Assembly (NCBI GenBank): GCA_036365455.1
Contig: JAWQUS010000030.1
Location: 9,238,001-9,302,000 of the forward strand
DNA length: 64,000 nt
Direction: 5' to 3'
Source of the DNA: Macrosoma leucophasiata
Taxonomy: Eukaryota; Arthropoda; Insecta; Lepidoptera; Hedylidae
Part shown: in pieces, positions 13,301-22,356 of the stretch
Layout: each line of letters starts with the position of its first letter
How positions within the stretch are numbered: the stretch's first letter is position 1
Translations under genes and position numbers: made by a program
Notes under the pieces: model-generated
What the model was told of the DNA's origin: nothing
The model's database searches: none
What the model saw: the letters and a program-made list of their open reading frames with translations, nothing else

Positions 13301-13599
13301 TGTCCAATTTGTCCAAATAACCCAGGCTTAATATTTATGAAATTGTATTTTTCTCAATAATCACTAGCAAGTTTTATTGCAGAAAATAAAAATTAATCTC
13401 TCTGAACTTCAGCTTACGTCTTTTTTTTTCCCCTATTCTAGTCGCCAGCAAAGACATGTCGGAGACTGACACGGAATCGGACGTTCTCTACGAGTCGAAA
13501 AACAAAACCACTTCGTTCGCCGCGCGCGTCAACGGGGACGCTCAAAGCAACGGTTGGACCAAGAACGGCACCAAACTATCGAAGAAGGTCAAAACGTAG
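1320..13599 (+). CDS. KIAA0319L: KIAA0319/KIAA0319L-like PKD-domain transmembrane protein, 5'-partial
   Basis: Nine exons give one continuous frame of 599 residues: 1320-1542, 2121-2278, 3052-3192, 5205-5445, 6198-6388, 7445-7735, 9057-9285, 10304-10471, 13442-13599 (stop TAG). Every junction is GT-AG with matching phase. Exons 1-6 encode PKD-type beta-sandwich repeats (WHWD and WEW strands, YTFKLTVEDSD, YVFELTVTDDQGES), about four domains with the first cut by the window edge. Exon 7 encodes a cysteine cluster (CLSACSGRGVCDRATRTC). Exon 8 encodes one membrane helix (VVYASLGGVAALVGAGAAV) and a basic juxtamembrane stretch; exon 9 is an acidic/serine-rich cytoplasmic tail. This order matches the C-terminal half of vertebrate KIAA0319L, a single-pass glycoprotein of the Golgi/endosome-cell surface route linked to neuronal migration. 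N-terminal exons are missing. Function in insects is inferred only from the family. Confidence 0.88.
1839..2041 (+). mobile_element. Non-autonomous Helitron-like element, family B copy 1
   Basis: It starts A|TCTATACTTAATATTATAAAG, has the typical GTTTGTTTGTTTG stretch, and ends GGGGCGGGCCGCTAG|T with a short GC-rich hairpin before CTAG. Flanking A and T fit Helitron insertion between A and T. Copies 2 and 3 are at 31194-31875 and 60245-60603. Intronic in the PKD-domain gene. Confidence 0.75.
2330..2410 (+). repeat. Fragment of tRNA-derived SINE, family T1
   Basis: Shares GGCTAGCCACCTGTTACATGG and a GTATGCTTGAATGCATGCA run with the longer minus-strand copies at 7975-8150 and 33700-33990. Only the tRNA-unrelated part is present here. 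Confidence 0.5.
2580..2741 (+). repeat. SINE-like repeat, family S (3' half)
   Basis: A dispersed family of about 290 bp, with copies listed across this window. In sense it runs from a GAGCTC..GAGCTC hairpin through CGGCACAGAGGCATAACAC and CACTTAACATCAATGTGAAC to CCATTACATAAAAAAA. The A-rich 3' end suggests retroposition. This copy lacks the 5' third. Confidence 0.7.
3690..3870 (+). repeat. Dispersed LINE-end-like repeat with GGACAGACAGACAGA run
   Basis: Contains TTTATCCGCGTGATTAAGG, a GGACGGACAGACAGACAGA stretch, and ACTATAAGGTTTCCTTG. A partial relative with the same GGACGGACAGACAGACAG run lies at 60000-60118. No coding capacity. It is probably the 3' end of a degraded retroelement. Confidence 0.4.
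4712..4885 (-). repeat. Dispersed repeat family D, copy 1
   Basis: In reverse it matches 27884-28076 and 55145-55392: TTACGCATATTGCCA, GTCAAGTAAAACGATATT, GCGATGGCTACTTTA, and ACATTTACAATGAAGTTTTG in the same order. This copy contains a CTGACTGACTGACTGA run. Class unknown; no clear terminal inverted repeat was found. Confidence 0.6.
5697..5979. mobile_element. hAT-like MITE with 8-bp target-site duplication
   Basis: Terminal inverted repeats are CATAGAGCAACAC at the left and its complement GTGTTGCTCTATG at the right. The direct repeat AGAAGGAT flanks both sides (5689-5696 and 5980-5987). An 8-bp duplication is the hAT signature. Internal sequence is non-coding (283 bp). It lies in an intron of the PKD-domain gene. 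Confidence 0.8.
6437..6690 (+). repeat. SINE-like repeat, family S
   Basis: Nearly full-length copy. It starts in the CAGTGACGGAGCTCGCGGGC region and ends CCGTTACATAAATAAAAT. It begins about 50 bp after the exon-5 splice donor (6389) of the PKD-domain gene. Confidence 0.75.
6990..7182. repeat. MITE family R4, copy 1
   Basis: Four related copies occur in the window (also 17519-17774, 36097-37020, 37461-37718). Ends share ACAGTACCCAGCAAGAAATATTGCA-like inverted termini; the middle carries TAGAGCGTT..AACGCTCTACGAAGTCGAAA. This copy is the shortest. No coding capacity. Confidence 0.65.
7975..8150 (-). repeat. tRNA-derived SINE family T1, partial
   Basis: Matches 33700-33990 over GCATACATGCAAACACCCACGATT..GGCGAGCCTG..CACATTACCA..GTACTGG. 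The tRNA-like head visible in the longer copy is missing here. Confidence 0.5.
8226..8354. repeat. Foldback MITE family M1, copy 1
   Basis: Two arms of about 50 bp are inverted copies of each other, running from TGGGTTGCACCACG through AAAGTTATTGTA to TTTCACATCCTTCT. Almost the whole 129-bp element can fold into one hairpin. A second copy is at 12158-12273, with relics at 13199-13345 and 21723-21742. Confidence 0.7.
8366..8646 (-). repeat. SINE-like repeat, family S
   Basis: Near full-length, antisense to the PKD-domain gene. It starts directly next to MITE M1, and a second S copy follows within 90 bp. Confidence 0.75.
8732..9013 (-). repeat. SINE-like repeat, family S
   Basis: Near full-length copy with T-rich end at about 8720-8740. 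It ends only 43 bp before exon 7 of the PKD-domain gene (9057), so it occupies the branch-point/polypyrimidine neighbourhood of that exon. Confidence 0.75.
9498..9541. repeat. Perfect 19-bp inverted repeat
   Basis: Left arm CCAATCACAATAAATATAA and its exact complement are separated by a few bases. Intronic. Either a tiny foldback element or a palindrome; no target duplication was seen. Confidence 0.6.
9592..9668 (+). repeat. Short dispersed repeat family E
   Basis: Shares ACGGATCAGGAGGCC..ACAATTGAAATCAATT..ATTTTTCTCGTGAATTGCC with the similar segment at 54128-54205. The palindromic CAATTGAAAT core suggests a small MITE. Diverged. Confidence 0.4.
9803..9862 (+). pseudogene. Relic duplicate of PKD-gene exon 7 (cysteine-rich exon)
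   Basis: The run CGCTGCCTGAACGCGTG..GCGCGGCG..TGCGACCGC parallels the exon-7 stretch at about 9162-9210 with a few substitutions and a small insertion that breaks frame. It sits in the next intron and is not flanked by clear splice sites. Confidence 0.6.
9978..10010 (+). pseudogene. Second short relic of PKD-gene exon 7
   Basis: GTTCGTTCCCTGCGCTGTCTG resembles the exon-7 segment encoding VRSLRCLS. Only about 30 bp is alignable by eye, so this is weaker than the relic at 9803-9862. Confidence 0.4.
10378..11945 (+). repeat. 103-bp tandem array copying an exon end plus its 5' splice site (15 copies)
   Basis: The unit starts in GCGCCTCGTGCGCCGCC, passes through the coding end of exon 8 (GCTCGCCGACCACGAGGACA), and includes the donor CCCT|GTGAGTATAC. 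Donor GTs fall at 10472 and every 103 bp to 11914, 15 in all. The first unit is the true exon end; the other 14 lie in the intron. Units are almost identical, with rare CCC-to-CTC and CTG-to-CTA changes. The short shared sequence CGCGCCTCGTGCGCC at the junction suggests microhomology-driven duplication. 103 is not a multiple of three, so each added unit shifts frame. The reverse strand stays open throughout only because the unit lacks stops; that is not a gene. Confidence 0.93.
12158..12273. repeat. Foldback MITE family M1, copy 2
   Basis: GGTTGCACCACTATATTTG..TTTCACATCCTTCT and the inverse arm AGAAGGATATGAAACG..AACAAATAT. The right tip is lost where an S-family SINE begins at about 12275. 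Confidence 0.65.
12275..13190 (+). repeat. SINE-like repeat, family S, interrupted by a LINE fragment
   Basis: The 5' part (GGTGGTAGAGCTCCAGTGAC to CATTACCTAATATA) ends at 12341. It resumes at 12955 with TACCTAATATACTTGCCGC and runs to about 13190. The intervening 613 bp is a LINE insertion with an 11-bp duplication. The SINE itself lies against MITE M1, giving three layers. Confidence 0.75.
12342..12954 (-). mobile_element. 5'-truncated RTE-type LINE fragment with target-site duplication
   Basis: The direct repeat TACCTAATATA (12331-12341 and 12955-12965) flanks it. The minus strand encodes at 12506-12922 a 138-residue tail of ORF2 with motifs RSMERSIL, KLKWRWAGHIARL and RPNARWADDI, the region after the RT domain in RTE-type elements. 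It is related to, but clearly diverged from, the copies at 26739-27158 and 58169-58915. Confidence 0.75.
13199..13345. repeat. Inverted repeat enclosing MITE M1 and SINE S scraps
   Basis: TTCATAAATATTAAGCCTGG at the left is mirrored by CCAGGCTTAATATTTATGAA at the right. Inside are a GGTTGCACCATG piece of M1, a short antisense S-SINE end, and a GAAAGAAAGAAAGAAA run. Confidence 0.5.
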
Positions 13600-15698
13600 C
13601 TTCAACGCACCGTGGACGTTATCCACGAGCACAGAATATACACCTACGTTCGCGACAAGATGGTAAGGACCATTCACAGAAGTTGGCGTTGACTCGAATC
13701 GTATAGGTAACGTTTGGTTATTGCACTTAAGTATTGTACAGACTGAATGAGTCTGGCCGATTTGAAGTAACAGAAGAGTAAACAACAAAACATAAGTATT
13801 ATTTTTGTTTTTTTTAACAACACTCGAGCAAAGGTACGTTATCCAAAGATGTTGATTTTATTTCGAGCTTTTAGAATTATCATTTATGGAGTTACATTTT
13901 TATCCTATATTTTTTATTACATTCCTATAGAGGGCTAGTGATTGATATTTATTAAGATATAATTTTCTAGATAATTACAAGTGCCTGAGCAATGTCTTTG
14001 CACTTACCTACTATATTAAAATATGTGTGCTTGTCGCTGTTAATGTTATTTTTGTTAATAAGCGGTACCCGAAATATATTTAAGATTTTATAAATATTCG
14101 AGCAGTTCATGAACAATGAGGTACAAAATAATCTGAAAATAAACAAAAATATTGGATCATCACGCGTAATATGTATATTATGTATTTTTTTATTGTAAGT
14201 TGTATCGGAATTATGTAATTGTAGATATTCAGTACAAGAAAGATCACTGACTCACTGCCTGTACTTATATTTTTATTTATAGTAAAAGTAAACGCATCTG
14301 TGAGAGTTTTTCATTGTCATTGATAGTTTTACAACAAATTTTCAAGGGTTTCTAACATAATATTAAAGACGAGTCCTTTCAAAATTGCACGTAATCATTC
14401 CGATTACTACCTATTCAAAATGTAATAAGGAACTGGCCGCTTGACCACACGCGCACTATGCACGCACTGCGCACCTTATGTGATTGTAATAAAAATTGTA
14501 TTAAATTGATTTTGTATAAGCAGAGAGTTCCCTGAGTGTACATAGTGCCGAGCACAAAACCCATAATATTTGTAGGTAGTTACAGAATTATTAAATTTAA
14601 TAATATATCTGTAGATTTCCCACTATTATCTTTAAATACATTTTTTATCAGATGATTTATGACAAACTTAAGTAATGGATATCTTGGTTATAGACAAGTT
14701 TAATTCTTTAATTCAATAAGGAAGCCTACTATTCGCCAAAGCTCTTTTTATACTCGTACAGCAAACACAATATTGTCACGGTAAAGTGAAGTTTTTACTC
14801 AAACACAGTGGCTGATATATTGTAGTGTTATAATAATAATATATAACGTATACATAGACCTACCTACCCACTGATAAACAATACTAGAGGATTCAGGCGT
14901 ATAGTTATTAATAATAATATTACTTTAACTTTGACACGTTTTAATTCTTTACATAAATGTATATTAATATAATGTTCTTACAATATTTTAAAGATACAAG
15001 ACACTATCATTTAGACATTTTAATAAAATCTAGTTTGAATGCTTCGTATTTTGTGCGCTATTTTAATTTTATGTGTTATATTTATTATAATCGTAACTAT
15101 TTCAAAGCTTATTTGTACTTATTTAGCATTATTATTCTAAGTGTAACACGTTAAATATACGGAATATGGATATAGCTGAAAGCGAAACAGTTGTTTCAGT
15201 ATACAAAGTAACTGGTGAATCATGGGACATATTGATACTAGGTGATCAGTACTCGATCCTCCGTCCATAATATTATGTAATAAAAGTAGATACTTTAATT
15301 TTTGACCGAACTTTTCCGCAAAATTACAAAATTACTTCTCGATTAAAGATTCTCGCGCGCGCGCCCAACAACATATTATTGGTATGCGGCGATAGGTAAG
15401 TATGCAAAATGTTATATATTATAAGCTATTGTTAATCCTTTACGGTCGACTGGCGGAAACGGTCGCTTAAAAAAGTCTCGAGAAGAATTTCTATGTTATT
15501 TACAAGTATGTATTTATGTAATTGGACTTATTTGTATGTCTTAGATGATCCTGAATTATTTTGTCCTATATTATGTCCCATGAGTCACCTAGTATAATCA
15601 ACGTTTCTATTAACAGATATAATTTACATTTTCTATCAATAATCTTGTTAATATAAATATTTTGGTCGGATAACTAGTACCCAACTTATCTATAGGTA
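13600..15698. other. 3' UTR and AT-rich intergenic sequence
   Basis: Follows the stop of the PKD-domain gene. A candidate poly(A) signal AATAAA is near 14136, with others further on, so transcript end is uncertain. No further ORF, RNA or repeat with support was found. Confidence 0.4.
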
Positions 15699-16776
15699 AG
15701 GTTGGGGAAAAAGTTTCTTCGCATTTTTTAAGATAATTTAAAACATTTTTTAATATACTTTATTTCAATTTAACTAAAGTATGTATGTACCATTTTGGTC
15801 GAATTCAACTCCAAACTCTCTTAATTTTTGCTGAGTGGCTATAGATGTGTGAGGTCTAGCGTTATCATGATTAAATAACTACACCCCTTCTGTTGATCAA
15901 TTCCGGCCGCTTTCTCTCAACTTCTTGCTTTAATCTCATCAGTTGTTCGCAGTAGAGTTCAGAATCGATAGTCCTGCCTGGTGGTAATAGCTCATAATGA
16001 ATAATGCTCTTCCAATCCCACCACACACACATCACCTTATTGCGAGTTAACCCGGGTTTCGCCACAGTCTGTGAAGCCTGACCGGCCTTTGACCACGACC
16101 TTTTTCGCACGTTCTTGTCGTACGTGATCCACTTTTCATCACCAGTTATCAGCTTCATCAAAAATGATTCGGTTTCATTACGTCTTAATAAAGAATCACA
16201 AATGAGTACACGGTTCATTAGGTTTCTTTCAGTGAGCTCGTCAGGTACCCAAATATCGAGCTTTTTTTTGTACCCAGCTTTTTTCAAATGCGCGAAAACT
16301 GTTTTGTGATCAATTCTCAGTTCTTCAGCTACGTCGTAACTACTGATATGTCGATCTTGCTCCACTTTTTCAAAAATGGCATCCATTTTATCCGCTATAG
16401 GGCGACCAGAGCGAGGTGCATCTTTGACATCAAAATTTCCGGATTGAAAACGCTTAAACCAAATTTGTGCTACTCTCACAGACACTGCACTAGGTCCATA
16501 AACATCGCAATTTTTTTTCGCTGCTTGCGTTGCATTTTTACCTTTTGTGTAGTAAAATTTTAAAATATATCGAATTTCTTCATTAGATTCACTCATCTTG
16601 ACAGTACGAAAAACAAATAAAAATCACAAATTTGCCTAATTTGAATTTGTAATTATGTTCTTTAAAATTTTAACTTTCAATGATACCAAAACCAGCCAGA
16701 TACAAATACTACAGCCAAAGAGATTTTATTACAAGTTCATACATACTATAATGCGAAAAGACTTTTTCCCCAACCT
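15699..16776 (-). mobile_element. Mariner (Tc1/mariner) element, internally deleted
   Basis: Terminal inverted repeats start AGGTTGGGGAAAAAGT at both ends (15699 inward, 16776 inward). A TA dinucleotide precedes the left end; the right flank reads ATTA, so the TA duplication is imperfect. The element is 1078 bp, shorter than a complete mariner (about 1.3 kb), because the 3' third of the transposase gene is missing. The transposase reads on the minus strand. Confidence 0.9.
15871..16596 (-). pseudogene. Mariner transposase, frameshifted and C-terminally deleted
   Basis: A 241-residue N-terminal part is open from ATG at 16596. It has the helix-turn-helix DNA-binding region (RYILKFYYTKGKNATQAAK, then VRVAQIWFKRFQSGN), the linker WVPDELTERN, and the first catalytic Asp in ITGDEKWITYD. 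A one-base insertion just past RRGVV puts the next motif (HDNARPH, second catalytic Asp) in another frame. Shortly after, the sequence jumps to the terminal repeat, so the third catalytic Asp is absent. A DD34D enzyme cannot be made. Non-functional transposon gene in the region between host genes. Confidence 0.9.
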
Positions 16777-16912
16777 ATTATTAGACGGGATCCTTAATGT
16801 CGAATTTACATAAAGAGTACGTACTTATTTGTACAGGATGTAACATGAATTTGATTTTAACAACTACACTCTATAACAAGGAACTGCGGCTCACAAAATT
16901 AAAAACGGCTTA

Positions 16913-17249
16913 GGGTCATAGCTCACTACATCCACCCGGCACCCGACCACCACCGCCTCGTTTTACGGCGTCCTCTCGTTGTCAACGGGTGAAAGACGCG
17001 ATGTTTCATACGAACCACTCGCGGACAACGCACGGTCTACTTGGGAACAGCGAGTTGGCATTACAAAGTCAACGCAAGACAAGCTAGTGGTCACCGAGTG
17101 GTCCGGTCCATCCGCCATTGGACCGCGCGCCGCGCGCGCTTTGACGGCTTAAGATAGAGGCGATACGGAGAATTGATGTAATGAGCGCAAACCGCTCGAA
17201 GCTGTCGGGCGCTGGTCGGGTGCCAGGTGGCTCTAGTGAGCTATAACCC
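16913..17249. mobile_element. PIF/Harbinger-like MITE with TTA duplication
   Basis: Inverted ends are GGGTCATAGCTCACTA at the left and GGGTTATAGCTCACTA read from the right, continuing for about 45 bp through GGCACCCGACCA. TTA flanks both sides (16910-16912, 17250-17252), the 3-bp duplication of PIF/Harbinger elements. The core has CGCGCGCCGCGCGCGC. 337 bp, non-coding. Confidence 0.75.
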
Positions 17250-17518
17250 TTAATGTCTTATTTTGTACACTTTCGGCCAAAACAGACACTTGACACTGCT
17301 TATACCTGCCATAGTAGAATACATCTGACATTCAGCAATTTTGGGCCAAAAATTCAGTGAATATGCCGATAGGATTACAATTTTTTGTAAGATTTTAATT
17401 ATTATAAACAGTCCTAACTGTGTACGACAAAAGTAAAGTACGACATTGTACTCAATAACTCAGTCGGACCCGTTGTACCACTCTTCTACTTGTCACCCAA
17501 ATGATTGGTAAAAGTACA

Positions 17519-17774
17519 TACAGTACCTAGCAAGAAATATTGCACATCGACCTTAGGAAGGAGACTTCGGCTTATGTCGGGTTTGTAGATCGTTATCTCT
17601 TTCGCACACAACCTACGTGATGTTTGTCGGCCATTTTGATCAAGTTTTGACCAATATCGGACTAGCACTAGCAGTGCTTACGTAGACAGTGTGCAGCGGA
17701 GATCTCTACGAAGTCGAAACTAGCCGATTTGTCTCTTTCGTAGGCTCGAAGTGCAATATTTATTGTTGAATACC
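17519..17774. repeat. MITE family R4, copy 2
   Basis: Starts ACAGTACCTAGCAAGAAAT and carries the CTACGAAGTCGAAACTAGCC block. The right end GCAATATTTATTGTTGAATACC mirrors the left. Confidence 0.65.
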
Positions 17775-18562
17775 TTAATAAGTAACTCTGTACACCAAAT
17801 CAATAATAACAATATTTTCTTTCAATTTTTTCTTTATGTATTTAATTGGTTGAACAGCAAGCATGCGTTCAACGTAGACCATTGTCGTCTCATAGGCTTT
17901 AGTACATAATTATAAGTCAATGTTTATGATAAAACTTAGCTTTTAATCCTCAAGACACGCAACCGGTTCGAATAATACCGGTTAATAAAGGTTTCGTACA
18001 GAACGAAAACTATACCGAAATAAACTGGTTTATCTACACCCGACATAATTATTGTTACCTCAAGTCCATACTTGTGTATAGAGTCAATATTATATTAATA
18101 GTTAACTAGCTAATTTTCCGTTTTGAGGTTACTTACCCTAACCTTAAAACAGAGCAAATTATGAACGAAACCCATAAAATACAAGTTTCATCAAAACAAA
18201 ACCGTAGTGTTTTACGTTCATACATATTTAAGCCCTATTCAGACCTGCGCGTTATTCGCTACCGCCTACGGTAGAGAAACCGCGTATTACTATAAGATAA
18301 TTTGTATATAAATATTATAAATATTTGTCAATCACCATCCCATTTCTTTAAACTTACGTAATATTTATTTTTTATGTATGACTCAGCTTGACTCTGCAGT
18401 TTGAGCAATGTGACAAAACATTAAACAATAGTTTAACTACATATTGAGGTATATTATTGTGATTTATAATTTTGTAAATAATTAGGTACTATGCATATTT
18501 TAAGGTAAGAACATAAATAAAAAAAACTTATAGAAAATTTAATTTTCATGAATTTTTAATAT
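17775..18562. other. AT-rich intergenic sequence without recognised genes
   Basis: No supported ORF, RNA gene or repeat unit was found here. Confidence 0.4.
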
Positions 18563-18966
18563 GTTAGGATCCCACTGCAGAATCATCATTTTTGGGAAAG
18601 AATTTTTCTTTACTTGTTTTGTTTCAATAAAACATTGTTCACCAAAAATCACAGCTGCCGTTGCGCACTTGGCCGCCCCTACTTATTTTCGTTCCGCCCC
18701 GATAACTTTTTACGTCTATAACGTACATGTATTATATATATATCAAATTAAAGCTATTTTATTTCTCATTATTATGAGCGGACGGGAGCCAAATTAAATC
18801 GACCGCAAATAAGAGTTGCTAGCTGTTAAAGATAAAAAAAATACTTACTACCAAATTTTGATTGGCAACCTGGTGGATATTATATTCTCTAGATTATAAA
18901 TATGCATAAAAATTAGGTTTGCAGCATATCTGGATGAACGAAATGATTCAGCGGTGGGATCCTAAC
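18563..18966. mobile_element. MITE with TTAGGATCCCAC termini
   Basis: The left end GTTAGGATCCCACTGCAGAA is matched in reverse by the right end (GTTAGGATCCCACCGCTGAA read inward). About 400 bp, AT-rich, non-coding. No direct target duplication could be fixed, so the superfamily is open. Confidence 0.65.
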
Positions 18967-20250
18967 CTATAAGCAGATTGATTACTTACCAATCTAGTCG
19001 CAATTATACAACATGTAACGGGAATAATGCACACTATCTAACACAAAAACAAAACCTTCGGTTTCCCCAAAGAGGTCACCGAATCGTAGCCAGGCCACAG
19101 AAGCTAAGAAATCTACATCGGGCCCATGGAGGGCCCGGTAAAAACGCCCGTGTAGCTCCTTGCCTTGCCATACAATCCTGCGGTCGCTAGTCGTGAGCAC
19201 CTCAGGTTTGCACCAGTTATTATAATAAAAAGCACGTCTCAACGAGTTCTAATAAACTTGTTGAGACTAGCATTTTATTTTGGATAGACGTTAGTCTTAT
19301 TTTCGTTTGTTTTGATTGTTCACCAAATGGGTGACCATAAGTTCCTTATTTTTAATGAACTTTGGGATAAAATATTACCTGTATCAAAAATGTCTCAAAT
19401 CAATTCAGTTATCGATTCTGAACTAACTAGTTTCGGGTTGTAAATTCAATCCTGTTACACGTTGTATAATTTATACGTAAATATACTTAAGTTAAAGTGA
19501 AAGATAAAAAGACGATTATTTTCAATCTTCATGTTTTTATTATAATAATTTTAATATCATCCTGTTTTTATACTGTGATCTGAAATGTAGTATTTTGTAA
19601 CTATGCAATTTTATTTTTAATTTACGTTAATAAACGTAGAATGCTTACCTACATACAAATTGTTTTTTATTAGTGTCCATTGCTATCAATAACCTGTGCC
19701 TGTCCCATACTGCATTTTAATAGTAAATGTTGAGCAAGAAGCTTGTAGGTAAAAATGGAGACCACACTAGCCATACCTATTTGAAGCAAACCTAAATATA
19801 GCTATCTCTCTCTGGGGGCAGGCCGTCTCTTTCTAAGTAGGGTGACCATAAAGTTACAATTTTCCTGGGACATGACTGTGATTTTTATTTAAGATGACAA
19901 AATGTTTTAATTTTTCTTTTCGTTTGGCAAAGAGACAGCTATAGACTATAACGCTATTGATACGCATTACACATTGAACGAAAGTAATATTATAATTACA
20001 TAAAACTGCTCATTTCATAAATCTCTAACATAGTGAATGAATATATTTATGGAGGATGACGATCGCGATGATGGGATGGTTCAATATGGAAGTTGATGGG
20101 ATGTCCAGTGAACTAATGGGGAGTAGGACCTTCTTATGAAGTCTCGGAGGAGAACGAAAAAACCCGAAAAAACACCCGTGCACGCTATCGATTGCTTTAT
20201 GATAAAAATCCCACAATTTTGACACATAAAACATAACTACACATACATAT
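18967..20250. other. AT-rich intergenic sequence
   Basis: Contains a short imperfect hairpin (19235-19266, GTCTCAAC..GTTGAGAC) and a GC-richer stretch at 19060-19200 with GGGCCCATGGAGGGCCC. No credible gene was found. Confidence 0.35.
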
Positions 20251-20251
20251 T

Positions 20252-20405
20252 TTTTTATGTAACGAAGTTGACAAACACGCAGCACGGATGTTTAGTGACG
20301 ACTGTAACCTAAAGACACCTACACAAAAACCAGTGGTAAATGTGCAGATGCGTTGCCACCCCTAAGGCTTAAGATGATCTGCCTCTGTGGTAGTTAAGGA
20401 TTTCG
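20252..20405 (-). repeat. SINE-like repeat, family S, diverged fragment
   Basis: TTTTTTATGTAACG..TTTAGTGACGACTG..ACACCTACACAAA..CAGATGCGTTGCCACC..CCTCTGTGG retains the family order but is more diverged than other copies. Confidence 0.55.
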
Positions 20406-20695
20406 AAGATCTCAGTTGATACGAACATCCCCATTATAACAGTGTGTTAAAACCTTCTTCTTTCTGGTAAGATGGCATTACTAGGGCCAGGTGTTTCTTA
20501 AAACACTTAATTAAATACATTTAATAAGTTGTGAATAAATTATGCAGTAACTTTTATCATGTAATTCTGTAACTGTGGTGTTTCTTTCACAAAGTTTCGT
20601 AGGAGATATAAATAAAAAGATAGCAATACCACAGATCACACTAAAAAGAGAGGTCGGCCCCCAAGAGGAGGATAGATATGTAGGTTAGTGTTGTT

Positions 20696-21507
20696 GCAAT
20701 AGTAATAGTCTATCGATAGTATTGTGAACTATCGTGACCTCGAAAAAATAGTCGATAGCGCGATAGTACTATCGAAAATATCGCCATGCTGCAATACTAT
20801 CGATACTATCGATAGTATCGATACTATTGACCTTATTGACTATTGTTTATAACAATACTATCGATACTATTATTGATCTTTGGCAATAGTATTGCTTATT
20901 TTTAACTATCGATACTATCGATAGTACTATCGCGCTATCGACTATTTTTCGAGGTCAACTATCGATAGTAGACCTGAGTCGATCACTCCTTCGTCGGGAT
21001 TCGGGTCGGTCGCGACCCATTGACAAGGTGATCGAGTCTAAATGACTCGATCGTTTGGGTCATTTGGGTCGCGACTCGATTTCGCTCAAACGTATACTGT
21101 AGCTCATGATTCTCGTGATTCGAGACCCATCTGATGAGGATGCGAGACTCGAGATCGCGATCCACACATTATGTCGCTGGCTATTTTTCATTTTAATACA
21201 TTTCAATATATTATCACTATAATTTCATTCTTAAACTTTATAGGTATATAGCATAAATTTTACAATTAGATGACATGGTGCAGGGGAGCTTGATCGATAA
21301 AACTGTAAACAAACTGAAGTGTACCTTATTCTTAATGTGATAGAGTTCACGAGAAACAAAGTACCCAATGACCCAAATGATCGACTTTTTTGTAAGTCAC
21401 GACCCGCTCACTTGTGTTTGGATCGTGATTCAATCAAAGTGATTCTATCGCTCGCGATCGACTCAGGTCTAATCGATAGCGCAACTATCGATAGTTTAGC
21501 AACACTG
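20696..21507. mobile_element. Outer hAT-like MITE, TCGATA-rich foldback, 8-bp duplication
   Basis: Ends are TAGTGTTGTTGC and, read inward from the right, CAGTGTTGCTAAAC. The direct repeat ATGTAGGT flanks it (20688-20695 and 21508-21515). The body is built of ATCGATAGT-type units, and long arms around 20735-20780 and 20915-20956 pair (GACCTCGAAAAAATAGTCGA with its complement). Removing the inner element leaves about 300 bp. Confidence 0.8.
20969..21471. mobile_element. Inner hAT-like MITE nested in the TCGATA element
   Basis: A perfect 16-bp inverted repeat TAGACCTGAGTCGATC forms the ends. The 8-bp direct repeat ATCGATAG flanks it (20961-20968, 21472-21479), although this word is common in the host element. 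The interior is rich in GACTCGATC and GGTCGCGAC motifs in both orientations. 503 bp, non-coding. Confidence 0.78.
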
Positions 21508-21604
21508 ATGTAGGTATTTGACTCAAACTTTTGTTTGGAGTTTGGACTCCATTTTTACCTTCAACCTTCTTGATCACAACTTAGAAAGTACTTACCATGG
21601 CCAT

Positions 21605-21735
21605 GCAAAATGGTAGTGTTTAGCACTATCGTGTTCCGGTCAGGTGGTATTGTACGACCCTGTAATGTGCATCTGCATTTTGACTTTGGTCTTTGTGTGG
21701 GTGTCTATAACTGTAACAAAAGACATGGTGCAACC
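21605..21735 (+). repeat. SINE-like repeat, family S, internally deleted; M1 end
   Basis: AAATGGTAGTGTTTAGCACTAT and CCGGTCAGGTGGTATTGTAC are followed directly by the later GTGCATCTGCATTTTGAC block, so the middle is missing. It is joined at its right to GGTGCAACCCAGGCTT, an M1 terminus. Confidence 0.6.
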
Positions 21736-22352
21736 CAGGCTTATTATTATGCTGTTATGCTACCGATTGTATGATTGCTACGGGCGCCATATTTTTTTTG
21801 GTGGCAATTATTTAATTATTTAGGACATTGAAAAAACAACATTGTGTAACTTATTAGAGGTTTTATTAAAAAATATTGCTTCATTTCGGCTGAAAAGAAA
21901 ATACCTAAATATAATGTACGTACCTACTTATTTAATCAGTTCTAAATCTAATATTACTGTTTCAATGCATTGAAAAGCAAACCGTAGTCTAATTTTATTT
22001 GATTATTGAGAACGTAGAGAGAAATCACCAATACTTATTGCAATAATTATCATAATTTGAAAAGGCAACCATCAACAGAACTTCAATATATGGAATATAT
22101 TATTTACAAATAAACTGCTGCATAACTCGAGATTTTGAAACGTAATTTAGGCAATAAAAAACTATATTACGTAACACCTATTCTAATGACGCATCTACCT
22201 TTGTTGTCATGATGATGAAATGATAAAATTTGCCTTGATCGATAAGTGGATTTATGATTGAGATATAGATCTGCCTCTAATACAATCGAATTCGAACAAT
22301 ATTAGCATCTCAAAGGACAGCACCCACACTCAATTTCATTAGTGTCTGTTTT
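21736..22352. other. AT-rich intergenic sequence
   Basis: Nothing with support was recognised. Confidence 0.35.
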
Positions 22353-22356
22353 TTAA

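Noticed and set aside
20700..20960. CRISPR-like or satellite array of TCGATA words
   Set aside because: Units are short, irregular and palindromic, with no spacers; they belong to a foldback transposon with target duplication.
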